This document shows positions 1-12,529 of a stretch of 64,000 nucleotides of DNA, in pieces. Origin of the DNA: Lytechinus variegatus (taxonomy: Eukaryota; Echinodermata; Echinoidea; Temnopleuroida; Toxopneustidae); contig NC_054752.1 in assembly GCF_018143015.1 (NCBI RefSeq), forward strand, positions 5,381,216-5,445,215. The letters run 5' to 3'. Under the pieces are notes generated by a model that saw nothing but the letters and a program-made list of their open reading frames with translations, was not told the DNA's origin and ran no database searches. The translations under genes were made by a program, and so were the position numbers. Each line of letters starts with the position of its first letter. Position 1 is the first letter of the stretch.

Positions 1-2090
1 CAATAAGCCAAACGTTTTCCTGTAATGAACCCCGAAAACCAAAAACAAACATAACATAGCTATAACATAGCTATAGATGACCAAAATGGATTAAATCACT
101 TTCAAATGTGCATTCTGGTAACAACAGATCCCGTTTAGTAAATAAACACTGTACTGGTACATTTTGTTTATGTGGCTGCCCCCAATTTCATTTTGGCAGC
201 TTCCCGCGCCCCTTGTGGATGCGCGTTTTTTACCCTATTATCTACGCGCTGCGCTAATTAGTTTTAAGTCTCTTTACCAGTGATTCTTCCGATAATAAAA
301 GATAATTATTTATTTTCACATTATTTAAATTATTAATCGAACGAATTGTATCATAATTTCTGTGTATAATAGTAGTTTATATTTGTACTTTATATACTTT
401 TTCTCGGTCTAACTTGCCAATTCAGTGTAATTATAAAACGTATTTTTCTTGATTATATTTTATGATATGAATGCGCGCAAAGTGCCATGACAGCCCAAAA
501 TAACTATTTTCTCGATTTTGTCACTTTGCTGTTATTTGACCTTGAAGGAGACCTTCGTTTACGGCTCCTCTTTGCAAAATCTATTTTAGCATTACTGCCA
601 TGCAAAAGTTATTTATGTCCAGTCAACGAGGTGAGTTAGATCGAAAAAAGTTTTTCTTATTCATGATATTGCTGATATAAATTATTAATCAATTCTTTAT
701 TTTCATGTAATATTATTCTAACGATTCTGGAATGTGATAGATATTTATGTTTCGGAATTTGGTTGATATTGATGTGCTTTTTGTTTATATTACGTAATTG
801 TACTTGAAACTTAGTGACATGACAATTGGTTATGTATGATGAGAATTAGTTAAGAATTTTTGTATAAAATGTTAAATGATCGTATACGTCTTGTTTGAAA
901 TGTCATAGTTGAGGAAATTTCACTAAAAGAGTAATTTAATAAGACTTGATTAATATATGTTTAATTGGAAAAGATATTATGGCAATGTACATATTCGGTA
1001 TGAAATTAATTGTTTGAATTGTTCAATGTTTGTTACAGTTTCATGGAATTGTTTGGAATAAACTTTCAACATCCGTCTAAACGTTGGATCTTTTGACTTT
1101 GTCTAAATAACTTGGTGGCAGTTACAGGTTACCAAGTCCCAATTGTAAAATGATACATGATTTATGTTATGTACAATGTATTCTTTTTTGCAAGAGCACA
1201 AAGTGCAATTTACCCAAATGTACCGGCATGATTACATAACTGAGAAACATTTTACTGCTCTTTTTTACATATTGAACTGAACTAAAATGAAATATACACG
1301 GGTATAGTAATAAAAAGCTGCTATGCAGACATAATTAATATTAATGTTTACTCACGCCAACAAAGCGACGCCGGAGTCTGGTATACTAGTAAGATATTCT
1401 GAAACAACGTGTACAATAAAAGAGTATAATCCTGATAGGTTTTCAATATAAATATGAAGCTTACCCACAAAGAAACCATGGATTACAATGAATCATGCGT
1501 TTTCACTGTGCTTTTTTCTTTTCAATTTGAAAGCATATAAGCATATAATGGTAAGATGTAGCAACATTCCCAATATCATTTGTTTGTTTGGTCTTATTAT
1601 CTGTCACGGATCTATATAGAGGATGAATGTCTTTTTGAATATGAGAATATTATCTCCATCAGATGCAATCATATTCCCTGATGACGTCATAATCACTCGA
1701 GATGCGATTAGGTGATTGAATCTATCATGTTTATTCAGTCTAGTTGATAGAGGGAATGATGCTACTCTTCTCTTCTTCATATGACCCTCACTCATCACCT
1801 GATCAATCACACACGTCTTGTCCTCATCATCTGATGTCACGACGTAGAGGTCGTCTGTCATACGATCAACACACACATTCCAGATGACATCACTGTGGGG
1901 GATTTCCCTATGATCACCCTCTCTGTCAATGATGAGTGCTCTGCGATCTTCTATTCTGGGTTGAGCGATGATGTGACCTGATGACAGCACATCGCACATT
2001 GCTATCTCCTCTTTACACGTGATGGTATTGATAATCTCATCATTAGCTAGGTTGATGACGTATATCTCAGACTGACCAGTTTCAGCAGCG
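1..2090. repeat. Segmental duplication, left copy
   Basis: This stretch is paralogous, in the same orientation, to 59578-61109. Shared blocks include the first ~170 bases (matching 59580-59735), the piece with AATATACACGGGTATAGTAA near 1290 (60370 in the other copy) and the TRIM propeller coding region. The copies differ by many substitutions and small indels, so the duplication is not recent. The left copy runs off the window start, so its full extent is unknown. Confidence 0.8.
171..1126 (+). mobile_element. Solo LTR (probably Ty3/Gypsy-type)
   Basis: A 956-bp insertion that begins TGTGGCTGCC and ends GGCAGTTACA, so it has TG...CA ends with a short imperfect inverted repeat. A polyadenylation-like AATAAA lies at 1057-1062, about 65 bases before the end. 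It is flanked by GTTTA (166-170) and GGTTA (1127-1131), a 5-bp target duplication with one change. The paralogous locus near 59727 reads ATTTTGGTTACC with no insert, which marks the exact insertion point. No coding sequence is present. A non-autonomous DNA transposon is the alternative. Confidence 0.6.
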
Positions 2091-3442
2091 ATGATCATCC
2101 CATCCTGATCGATTGCAACGTGCACCCCTACATCAGTACGCGTCGTGTTTCTTGGTATTGTGACGTCATTGATGTGATTCCACTGTCTGTCGTATACACT
2201 GATGCACCCAGGTAGACTGTCTCCTGTACAACCTGTGATGCATCTACCACATACTACCTTGTCATCAGCCAGTACTGCACATAAGTTTATATATGATGTA
2301 TCACTACCGTTGATCACTCTCTGTGTGGATTTACTGTTCAAATCTAACATATAGGTATGTCCTTCACCAAACGTATAATCTGTGATCATCACCTTATCTT
2401 CATCTAAACATCCAACAATGTAGGGGTATGTGATTTTATCTCTGACATTGATTGTATCAATGAGCTTCCACTCTCCATCATACCCATCAATTCTTCCATC
2501 ATACTTCTCTCTCCCAACACCCTTCACAAACCTCACACCTGATACAACACGATTTATTTCTTTCACCTCATCATCATTCAGTTGCTTCTTACATGTAAGT
2601 TCCTCACTCACTGATGCATGCACACGATGTCCATCTGTGACAATATTTTTATCTTCTTCAAGAATTCTGTCCAGTGTCTCTTTTGCTTTCTCTGCTGATT
2701 TGGTATCGTCTTGCCATGATTTCTCAAGCTCTCCAATCTTTCTATCGATCTTTTTAGCGATCTTCTGAATGTCAGCATGAAGAATGCGCTGTTTATCAAT
2801 TATCGGTTTTCGTCTATTCTCTGCAACTGAACAATTTTCTTCATGCCGCCTCTCTCTCTTCTCATTGTTACTTTCAATTTCATCCTGGAGCTTTCTAATC
2901 TTCTTTTAAATTTGTTCATTTTCCCCATCAATCTCCTTGTCGATCTTATCAGCATCTTTCCTTTCTCTGGCTGTGTCTCTTTCGATCGCGATTTCGATTA
3001 CGGAATCAACATTGTTCTGAATTTTTTGCAAACGTTCGTCCGCGACTTGTCTGGTCTGACGAATCTCAATGCCTTTGATTCCATGCATCTCTAGTCTGTC
3101 GATCACCTTTTTGCTGAGGATGCCGAGAGAGGCTTTGATTTCCGGGAGTGCGTCCTCTACGTCTTGTTTCAAACATTGCTGTTGCCCATGATCTATTAGA
3201 GTGCAAGAGACACATAAAGGTATGCCATGGGTCTTACAATATAGATCAATTAATTTATCATGTTTCTCACAGTACATGTTAAGCCCACCTCTTCTTGCTA
3301 TTCCGATGCATTCTTTTTTTAAGGCGCAATCATGACAGATTTTTTTCTTCTCCTTCACGTAGAACGTGACGTCAGTGTTTGATTTGCAGTCGGCTTCTTC
3401 ACAAACAGCGCCCTCTTGTACAGAACTTAATTCAGACGCCAT
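1604..3442 (-). pseudogene. TRIM-like B-box / beta-propeller gene with one in-frame stop
   Basis: A single-exon frame of about 612 codons read from the ATG at 3440-3442, which has a good context (AACAATGGC). Residues 14-39 form a partial first zinc finger (C14, C19, C36, C39). Residues 58-90 are a clear B-box 2 with C58, H61, C69, H72, C77, C80, H85 and C90. A lysine- and glutamate-rich coiled-coil stretch follows to about residue 272, then a propeller-like C-terminal half to the stop at 1604. There is no RING finger. In the TRIM family such proteins act in ubiquitin or RNA-linked regulation; without a RING this one would probably not be a ligase by itself. One TAA (2906-2908, codon 179) interrupts an otherwise continuous frame in the coiled coil, so it is either a recent pseudogene, a null allele or a sequence error. 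A decayed copy lies at 60650-61109. Confidence 0.78.
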
Positions 3443-4560
3443 TGTTAAAAGAATTTAAAGGAAGGTAAGGATGTCAGCTGTAAAGAAAAAGAAGAGAGAG
3501 AGATTGGATATCGCAAAAAGCAAGAGGCATAATAAATAATACAATATCTTTTTATCAGAAAAAACTCCCTTGTCGAAATAAATAGTATGCAAAAGAGAGA
3601 GAGAGAGAAAGCCAAGGGAACAGGGGGGGGGGGTAGCGGGGTTACTGTTCACTTACATTTAAAGTTCCAAGTACGCGTACCTTAATTTTTACCTCATAGA
3701 TTGTCTTCTGATATTCGTTCTTACGAAAAATGTGCTTATTACAACAAAAAATGTAAATGTGACCAAAATCACGCACTCTTTACAATTACAATTATCATTC
3801 TATCACATCAAAAACACGATAACACTATCAAACCAACACAAAGGTGATGTTCTTACCTTTGTAAGTCACAGGTTTAGCCGAGTCGGTTAAACCTCCGATA
3901 ATTGACAATTTGTAAAAACAAAATATTATTTAATATGTACAACTTGTAAGTAAGTCTAACAACAAATATGGAGTCTATTATGATAGTTGTGCCAGTGAAC
4001 TTATCTAGTGACGTGGCATGTAGAATCACTGCACGCTCACAACTGAATCATTTGACATGCTTCAATACATAGTTTGATAAAGTAATGCCATGAGCAAAGA
4101 AATGAATGAATAGCACTGCTGCACTTCATGAATATAATAATAATGAAATGAAACTAGATTTCAACATGCAAGGTACGTTGTTTATCAGTAAAGAAATGTA
4201 TGACATATTTTGACGATTTTCTTTAGCAGTAGCCTCACCACCATGCCAGCCATACATGTTTGGTTTGTTTTCTTGTCTGTTTTGATACGTTTTTAGGCCT
4301 TCTCTCTTTGGATCATTCGGCTCATTCAATGAGTATAGATTTCTATTTAAGACAGTCCTTAACAGTTTACAAAATGTTGAATAATGTTGATACAATATGG
4401 CCACAATTATATCAATTTTAGTGACAGTGGGGTAAAATGACTGAGTTGACTTGAAATTATATGTTCAAACCTACAAAATTGTATAAGAAATTAATACTAT
4501 TAAGTTACTAGCTGAAGGTTAGAATGACATGTAAGTATAAGCCTAGAATTTCAACATTCA
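3443..4560. other. Intergenic, nothing recognised
   Basis: This stretch lies upstream of the TRIM-like gene. It holds a short GA-rich tract and a run of G near 3625. I see no coding frame with family resemblance, RNA gene or mobile-element ends. Confidence 0.6.
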
Positions 4561-4772
4561 ACTTTAAGCCCTTCTAAATTAAATAGTAGAGGAGGAAAAA
4601 TAAAAATAAAAGAAGTAGAACAAGAAGAAGATGAAGAAGAAGAAAGAACTAGAAAGAAGAAGAACAAAAAGAAGAAAATATGAAGAAAATGAAAATAGTA
4701 ATATTAGTAATACTAATAAGAAGAAGAAGAAGAAAAAGAATAATTAGAAGAAGAAGAAGATAAGAAAAGAAG

Positions 4773-4807
<35 letters not shown>

Positions 4808-4865
4808 TTCCTACTACTACTACTACTACTACTATTACTACTACTAGTAGTAGTAGGTGTAGAAA
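4560..4865. repeat. Microsatellite cluster (GAA)n and (TAC)n
   Basis: An imperfect GAA/AAG-rich tract (about 4590-4765) runs directly into a nearly pure ACT/TAC triplet array (about 4768-4855). Open frames across it, such as one made of valine runs on the minus strand, are shadows of the triplets. Confidence 0.9.
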
Positions 4866-5089
4866 AGAAAAAGAAGAAAATTCATATACAGGGATATATA
4901 TGAAAGTAGATGGTCGTGGCACCTCAACAGGTTAAATGGTTTACTAATCACACCAAGGAATTAATAATTACTGTATAATATGTAGCACAATTATTCAAAC
5001 TTATATAAAAGATTCATGCAGCAATGGAGGGGGGGGGGGATTGGTCTTGATCCTGCTATGCCTCCAAAGAGAAGGGGGTGGATCCATCA

Positions 5090-5676
5090 TTAAAGGGGAA
5101 TGAAACCTTTGGAACAAATAGGCTTGTGTAGAAACAGAAAAATCAAAGAATAAGAATAAAGAAAGTTTGAGAAAAATCGGACAATAATTGAGAAAGTTAT
5201 GAGCATTTAAATATTGCAATCACTAATGCTATGGAGATCCTCCCATTGGCAATGCGACAAGGATGTGTGATGTCACTGATGAACAACTTTCCTTTTGTTG
5301 GACTATAAAATACCCTCAAAATGTCTCTTTTTGCTATGATGGTACAAACTCTTTATCCATGACGTATTTTTGAAAAATATGTATCACATGGCCTCATGTA
5401 GAAAGAACATAATGATCTATGGATAGATGTGATAAAAGAGGCAATTCAAGTGAAATATATACTAAAGTAATGGGGAGAGTTGTTCATCAGTGACATCACA
5501 CATCCTTGTCGCATTGCCAATGGGAGGATCTCCATAGCATTAGTGATTGCAATATTTGAATGCTCATAACTTTCTCATTTATTGTCCGATTTTTCTCAAA
5601 CTTTTGTTAATCTGTTTCTTTGATTTTTCTGTTTTCACACAAGCTATCTTGTTCCGATGGTTTCATTCTCCTTTAA
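5090..5676. mobile_element. Fold-back MITE, TTAA-type ends
   Basis: It starts TTAAAGGGGAATGAAACC and ends with the inverted counterpart GGTTTCATTCTCCTTTAA. The arms extend inward: the block with GATCCTCCCATTGGCAATGC near 5237 recurs inverted near 5510, so the whole ~587-bp unit can fold back. There is no coding capacity. The TTAA ends fit a piggyBac-like or other TTAA-targeting non-autonomous element, but the family was not identified. Confidence 0.8.
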
Positions 5677-5800
5677 GTTTAGAAATTAGATAGCTATCAA
5701 ATCATTCTAACCGTGCTAACATCTAAATATCCGTCTATCTCTTTTTGAAAGGGTCAATAATTTGAATCTCATAACTCGGGTATCAGAAGTGTCGGGAAGA

Positions 5801-5945
5801 GCCGTGGTGTAGTGGTTCTGACTCTCACCTTTAAAACAGAGGGTCGTGAATTCGAATCCCACCGTGGTCTAGTGTCCTTAGGCAAGGCGTTAATCCACAT
5901 TTTGCCACTCTCCACCCAGATGTTATCATGATTATTATTAGGGGG
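5801..5945 (+). mobile_element. tRNA-derived SINE (copy 1)
   Basis: It has an A-box-like TGGTGTAGTGG at about 5804 and a B-box-like AATTCGAATCC at about 5849, spaced as in a tRNA gene, followed by a tRNA-unrelated part. The layout and the CTGACTCTCACCTT segment are shared with the copy at 16921. It is a RNA polymerase III-type retroposon and is not expected to be a working tRNA. Confidence 0.75.
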
Positions 5946-6626
5946 CCATTGCATCCTTGTCCAATCGTTATAATTTGAATTTGGAATCGTTTCATTTATC
6001 GGGCCCTCTCATGGTGATGTTTATCATTTTTCTAAAGTAAGAAAAAAACTCTCCAGCCTTTGTCCGAATGAAAAATGCCAATTAGTCTTGTCTCAATAAA
6101 AGTAGTGCTAATTACCAACTACATGTACATCAATTATTCGGTTCATTCAATTCATTTATATTCTTAATATTGTATTAACATAGGTGTAGATTGCCATTGA
6201 ATCCTTGTCCAATCGTTAGAATTTGATTTCGTTTATTTTATCAGGCCCTCTCACTGTGTTTTTTTAATAAGAAAAGAACTCTCAAGCCTCTTGTCCAAAA
6301 ACATAGGCCTATTGGTCTTGTCTCAATAGAAATAGTGCTTAATACCAACTACATCAGTTATTCAGTTCAATCTGTTCATTGATTAGTAGAAAAATGATAT
6401 TCTTAATATAATATTAACATAGGTGTAGGTGCCATTGTATCCTTGTCCAATCGTTAGAATTTGAATTTGATATCGTTTATTTTATCAGGCCCTCTCACTG
6501 TGTTTTTTAAATAAGAAAAGAACTCTCAAGCCTCTTGGTCTTGTCTCAATAGAATTAGTGCTTAATTTCAACTACATCAGTTATTCAGTTCAATCTGTTC
6601 ATTGATTGGTAGTAAGATATTCTTAA
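5946..6626 (+). repeat. ~240-bp tandem repeat array, first segment
   Basis: Three units start near 5944, 6190 and 6428. Each carries GCCATTG-ATCCTTGTCCAATCG, then CAGGCCCTCTCA, then TTGGTCTTGTCTCAATAGAA. The array stops abruptly at 6626, where the LTR of the 22.8-kb element begins, and resumes at 29443 and again at 37128. The three pieces are therefore one original array split by two insertions. Confidence 0.85.
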
Positions 6627-7509
6627 TGTAGCGGCACAGCGTTGCAAGACGGCCGGTGGCCGCCCACCGTCTTGCGCTGCCCACGTACAAAAGACGGGAT
6701 TCAAAGAATGACAAGTTCGATGAAGTTAAGTTGTGTATCAGGTTTTATTCTAAATCAAAGTCAAATTACATGCTGGATAATAATAAATGTCGCATCTCTG
6801 GGCTGGACGACCGACGACAGACAAAAATTAAACCGACATGGCCTACGGCGGCAAAACAAATCGGGAACGAAAAACTGCCCCTTGTCAACTAATCACTCCC
6901 TTTTTATCCCTTTCTGGGTCAAACACCGCGTGGCGAGAAAAGCCTTTCCCCAAATCGACCCTATCACTTTTGGTGTAATGCGCGAAATTAATCCGCCTAT
7001 AATGTAAGTATATAAAACGGAACTTAATTATTGTGTACCCCGATTCCAAATTCAAGTTCTTCGGCTTTCCATTATTCTTCCAACTTACGTAACTCTCTTA
7101 ACCACTCCCCCAACTGCTCTCTCAGTCAATTAATCCTCTTTTGCGACTCTTGTCACTTCAGCCACTCCCACTCACAGCTCACTTCCACCAAGGAATTCAC
7201 TCCTTGCTTCCACACCTGTTCACACTCTCGCTCTCTCTCTCTCTTTAATCACTGAAGAATGCAAGCGAGCCGAAGAACATGAATAAGAAGCAAAGTAGTA
7301 AATAACTGAAGTTCCAATGGACTTCTATTAGTCCTGAACGCCTAGCAACCCAGTCAGTTTGCCCTCTTTCACTTCCACATTCCAATCGCTAGCCTGGCCC
7401 AGAAAAACTAGCAAACGAAATCAACACCTTTAAGGAATGTAAACAATGGAAGAAGGCGAACGAACTTCTTTACCCAAACAAACAAATCTCTATTTTCCAT
7501 CCCGCTATA
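6627..7509 (-). repeat. 3' LTR of the Gypsy-like element
   Basis: It begins TGTAGCGG and ends CCGCTATA on the plus strand, a short terminal inverted repeat. It matches 28553-29439 along its whole length. On the minus strand it is preceded by the purine tract GGGGAGAG (7511-7518), as expected for a 3' LTR. Confidence 0.8.
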
Positions 7510-7770
7510 ACTCTCCCCTACTGAATCGATCTGTTCCATAAGATCGCAAAAAATAAGGAAAAAAAGATTTGTTGATACTGACGGTCGTCCATCCATGACA
7601 CTTACAATTTGTCATAAACAATATAAACATTTCAACATCGTTCTATATTTATGCCAAATATTGTTCTTTCAAAATCTTCCCTTTTTGGCAAATAAATTGC
7701 ATGTATATACATTGTACCTGTACCTTCTTCAATTAAAAATAGGATTTGGAGAGCTTCTGTCAGGGGAATG

Positions 7771-9020
7771 TCAACGTATAGGCATTGGGAAGTGGATGAC
7801 CCAAGCTTCCTGCTGCTTCATCGATGACATCACCCCTTCAAAGATAAACACTCCAGACCCCTGAAAAAATGGCTTAAAAGGTTAAGTTACAAATTCAACC
7901 TCTAAACATCTATTAAACCTTCATTATACCTCTTATGCACAACTAGTTACGTCAAAATACTACAGGTACATAAACATACATGTACAGTAGTAATAATAGC
8001 AATGATACATGTGAAAAGTAAAATTATCCATATCCGTATCTGTATCCACCTTACAAAATGAAAAACCAACAGCAGTAAATCTGGTCATCTTATAAAAAAA
8101 ACTATAAATAACCTTAGTTAACAAGTGCATGTTTCATGTCCAAAATGATACTAAAAAATATTTTGCATCAGCATACTTGTATAATGCCCTAGTAAAAGTG
8201 TTTATTAATCAATTGAACATTAATCAATGGATGGGTTGTAATTGTAAACCATGAACAATCAACTTCAGGCATTATCAACCATGAACATGTATCATAAACA
8301 GTAAACAGTAAATATTTTGATATTGGACAGCATGCATGCACATGTTAGACCTCGCTCTGCTATGGTTACAAATAATGATGCTTATTCTGAAAGTTACAAT
8401 TATTTTATGTGTTATACTTTCAGAATCATTACTTTACAGTGTTTTTTTTTATGTACAATTCATCCTTTGCTTCCAAACAGATGACATAGTGCACCTCTAG
8501 GGTAAACCTCCACATTAAAAAGATAAACAATTGTTTAAAAAAATCCCTTTTTTCATTTGTTCAAATTTTACAAGTCCTATTACATGGACAAAAAAATAAC
8601 CCAAACATTACTGTTTTCTACCATTTACCAAGACTTTGGGATGATGTCAAAACTACCATCAGAGGTGGATATCCCATGCCTCCTCCAGTTCCGTTTGACA
8701 CCATCCTGCCGTCTGATATGTGGTTTTCCTATAAGGACAAATATAATTACATATTTACAGATTAATTAATATCACAAAATATATTAAATGATCCATGTCG
8801 GCAAACCAAACTGGGCCAGTCAATCAACAGAACCAAGCAATCATACATATAACCCATAATCACTGATGTACATCATTTATCCCACAATAATAAAAAACTA
8901 ATTAAATCCAAAAATGTGTCTGACAAAAACTTACTATTCTACGTAGGTATAGCTCCTTCCCCCTTTCTGTTATGGGGTGCATCCGGCAGGGAACGGTGCT
9001 CCCAAACCCAGAACATATCC
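7771..9020 (-). CDS. Candidate three-exon gene tail, unrecognised
   Basis: Three exon-like pieces on the minus strand chain in one reading phase. Exon Y (8935-9020) is open and ends at the strong donor GTAAGT. Exon X (8657-8728, 24 codons) follows acceptor CCTTATAG and ends at donor GTAGTT. Exon Z (7771-7860, 29 codons plus TGA) follows acceptor TTTTTTCAG. Both junctions are phase 0. The predicted peptide includes HPITERGKELYLRRI, GGGMGYPPLM and MKQQEAWVIHFPMPIR. I do not recognise a family. The acceptor of exon Y is weak and nothing convincing lies upstream. The pieces sit between the integrase remains and the 3' LTR, so they may be captured host sequence, an unrecorded insertion or a chance chain. 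Confidence 0.3.
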
Positions 9021-9299
9021 CTATGTATTTGTATTATGTAGCATTCTTTCAAAGTTGAGTCACCTTCTCCAAAACTTCTCAATATTTGTTATTTACCACC
9101 AATTTCCAAATACATGCTCCTTACCCCACTCCCTACTAATCGTTTCACAAAGCTATGTCCAAATAATAAAACTGTCAGTCATAAATAATTGAAGGCGGAG
9201 TCCAGCCCAGAGACCCAAGGTAAATTTTTAATTGTTTACTTATTACTTTATTTTTCCAATACAGACTTAGGTAAGTTGTATGGATTAGAATAAATGCCT

Positions 9300-12110
9300 T
9301 TATTTTGTCTTTAAGATCTCATCTGGACGACACTTGTTCCGCCTCTGGTACGCCCACTTGTACGCCCCCATCCGTACTCTGGTTAGACCAGTACTCTCCC
9401 CTACTGTTTCTGTAGTTACTCTTTCTGGTACTAAAACATATTCATCCTCAAAATCTTTTCTAGAATCCTTGTAGCTAGCAATGATTTTCCTTCTCTCATA
9501 ACCCCAAATCTTCCATATTTTGGTCAACCACATCTGATTCAGAAGGTACTTTCCTTACTAGCCTACGATTCACTATCTTTGGATTACCTCCATTAAGGTC
9601 GGATACGATAAATATCCTCAGTAAGATTTATCCAATCAACAACATATAATTCATCAAAATAAACATTCTCCAACTTGTGTCTTTTGCTGCACCATCCCGA
9701 GTTTGCTCAATCTCGAGATTTTAGCCCGATCAGCCCTCTTCGCGATTAATCTCGAGATTCAAGAAACCCCGTCTCCACCATCGCACGAAGAGCGATTCTT
9801 GCTCGAGCGAGGCAACAAGCCGATATTCCGAGCATGCGCACTTTCGATCTTGGAGTTTCAACGGCCCGCGCTTTTGAATAACTTCCCGCGATATGCAATC
9901 AAATACATGTACTCTTTCGCCGAATTCGACCGTTGTTATGCAACAATCCTCTCAGCTCAGCCGCGCTATAATTATAAGCGAGTGAAGTATTCTTCGTTTA
10001 ATATGATGGCGGACTCCGAGGCAACGACAGAGGGGGAGAGAGAGAGGGGGGGAGGAAAGAAATGCTATTTGCTCACATTTTGCGAAGGAATAAGACGACA
10101 ATGCTGTCAGTTGTTATTGACTATGACCATCGTCGATAATGAGCGCCTCCCCCATCGGTCTGGTCTCTCCCAAAATCCATTCACGGGGGGCTTGACACCA
10201 TCGTTGCTGATTGGGGAATTGATGAACGCTATGATAAAGTTGACTTTCGCATGCGTTCGGTATAATCGCTGTTTATGTTTTTACCAAGGCGGAAATGGAA
10301 CGCGAATTGCATTATGGACTGAGGGTCATGAATAAATTAACCCGAGTCCAAACCCGAGTGCGTCTGCACCTACGAATTAGCGCGATAATTCGTAAATAGC
10401 GCGCTATTTTGCAAATAAACCCGAGTTGACTTGGGATTGCAATCACGAGATTAATCCTACGAACTAGCGCGATAATTGCGTCTGCATTACAAACAATCTC
10501 GAGATTTTTCAGATCGGGATAATTTGCCGGATCAGAAATAGCGCGCTAATTTGAAAACTCGGGATGGTGCAGACGGCCCTTTAAGTAAACAAGAGATCCT
10601 ATGCCCAGGGGAGGGGACTTGCAGAGATATTTGCATCAGCTCGGGCCTTATTCCGGGCTGCTACCTTGTCAGTTCTTTCTTTGGCAACTTTTTGAGCCCT
10701 CTCAACCAACTCGGCTTGTTCTTTAACAAAGTCTTGTTCCCATTCTACATCAGACACGCCCAACAAATGATCTAAAGGAATACGCTCTTTCCTACCAAAC
10801 ATAAGAGCAAAAGGGCTGACCCTCGTAGTTTCGTGGGGGGTGGTATTGTACATGTAGACAAGATGAGGCAATAATTCAGGCCATCTACGTCTATCACGCT
10901 GATCCAGCGATTTGATTAGGCCAAATAAAGTCCTATTGGATCTTTCAGCCTGAGCATTACCCTCAGGATGATATGGTGTTGTACGAGTCTTACGTATACC
11001 ATAAAGCCTACATAATTCTTTTATCACCTGACCCACAAAATTACGTCCCTGATCACTATGAATTCTATTTGGAATTCCATACTTTGTGAACCAGTGCTCT
11101 TGTAGAGCTTTAGCTACTGTTGAGGCGTGTTGATTTCTACAAGGGATTGCCTGAGCTAATTTCGTATATACATCTGTAATAACAAGTACATCCTAAAATC
11201 CTCCCTTACCAGGATCTAACTTAACAAAATCAATAGCAATAATTTCCAATGGACTAAATGCCATTAGATGTCTCATTGGGGTTCTTACCCGAGGCTGCAT
11301 CTCCTTTGCCTTAGCACATTTAATACATCTTTTAACATAAAATTTTATATCACGAGCCATGCCAGGCCAATAAACTCTTGACCTAGCTAATTGTTGAGTT
11401 TTATTTCTACCTTGATGTCCCCATTCATCATGTTCATCATGACATCCAACTAAAATACTCTTACGCAAACACTGTGGGAGTAAAATTTGAAATATATTAC
11501 CAAATAAAGGATCAAGAACCTTCCTTCCTAATATTCCATCTTTAACAGTAAAATGATATAACCATTGTTTCAAACTATCCGGTTCTGAAAAACGTGCGGG
11601 AAATTCATCCCCCGGTTTCCAGTGCGCACTCCACCGTTCCCACACAAATCTCAGTTCTGGGTCAATTTTCTGCATTTGAATGAGTCGTTCAGGCGAAAAG
11701 GAAGGAAACAAATTTAAAAAAGTGGTCCCTAACAATTTTTCCTGGTCAGAAACACCAGACTTCGATTGGATTTCATAAAAGGCTTGCTGCAAAGATTGCA
11801 CAGTTTGTTTCTTTCCAAAATGTTTTTGAAATAGTTCAATAATACTTTTAGTATCTTATTTCCCCGAAAAACAACTTTTTTACGTGCTGCACCTTCCAAA
11901 TTTGCTCTGATTATGCCGCACTTTTTGAGTTTCAGAGATTTGGTATTGTTCACAATAAAGATCTATTTCTTCTAACCATTCGGTAAGGGAAATGCCACCT
12001 TGTCCAGAAAATCTCTCAAGTCTGGTACTTCTATCACTAGGGGTAAACCTACACCTTTGTAATGCTCCGGTTAAACCGGTTACTAAATCTTCAACTAACT
12101 TTTCAGCCAT
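9300..12110 (-). pseudogene. gag and pol (integrase) remains of the Gypsy-like element
   Basis: On the minus strand the region from 12110 starts a gag-like N-terminus (MAEKLVEDLV..., then a LTEWLEEIDLYCE motif typical of Ty3-type capsid). It is followed by integrase parts at 10599-11801: an HHCC zinc finger with YWPGMARDI and RCIKCAKAK, the first catalytic aspartate in IAIDFVKLD, and YHPEGNAQAERSNRTL with YNTTPHETTRVSPFALMFG near the end of the core. At 9540-9690 lies integrase C-terminal-like sequence (VVDWINLTEDIYRIRP). I did not recognise protease, reverse transcriptase or RNase H. The set is broken and treated as a fossil. Confidence 0.8.
9687..10573. mobile_element. ~0.9-kb element with CTGCACCATCCCGAG ends
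   Basis: The left end CTGCACCATCCCGAGTTT is matched inverted by AAACTCGGGATGGTGCAG at 10556-10573. Sub-terminal blocks rich in CTCGAG and GCGCGC are palindromic, for example TCTCGAGATT near 9711 against 10496. It lies within the integrase region of the Gypsy-like element. The open frame at 9703-10335 on the plus strand has no recognisable domain and is probably fortuitous in this GC-rich insert. Confidence 0.6.
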
Positions 12111-12529
12111 AATTTTACTATGTATATGTGAATACTATTGAAAGGAGATGCAACCTCAACTACGATAAACCTTCAGTTATAACACACTTATTATATAGTC
12201 TACTATCTAACTCTGGGAGAGAAAGGTAACCAATCGAACCAGACGCAGAACCTAGGAAAAAAGGCATTTAGTTAAAATTGTGAAATGTGTAAGTCCAGAC
12301 CACAATAAACATTGGGGGTCTGATATAAAGGTAAGCACAAAAGACTGCAAATTCTATATAGATTTTCTGAAGATGTATTTTCATGTGTTGCCAAAGAACA
12401 CTACCAAAATCTAGATTTTTACTATTATTATTCTGTCTAATGGTGTATTTGCAGAATTTATTTGTGCTATCTCCTTCAGATCCCAATGCACACTAATGCA
12501 AAACAGACCCCTTATAAAAAAAATTGAAT

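Noticed and set aside
5801-5875. Functional tRNA gene
   Set aside because: The A- and B-box-like motifs are present, but no cloverleaf or acceptor stem is evident and the unit continues as a SINE.
9703-10335. 210-codon plus-strand open frame
   Set aside because: It lies in the GC-rich body of a TIR element with no recognisable domain, and its start lies in the terminal repeat region.
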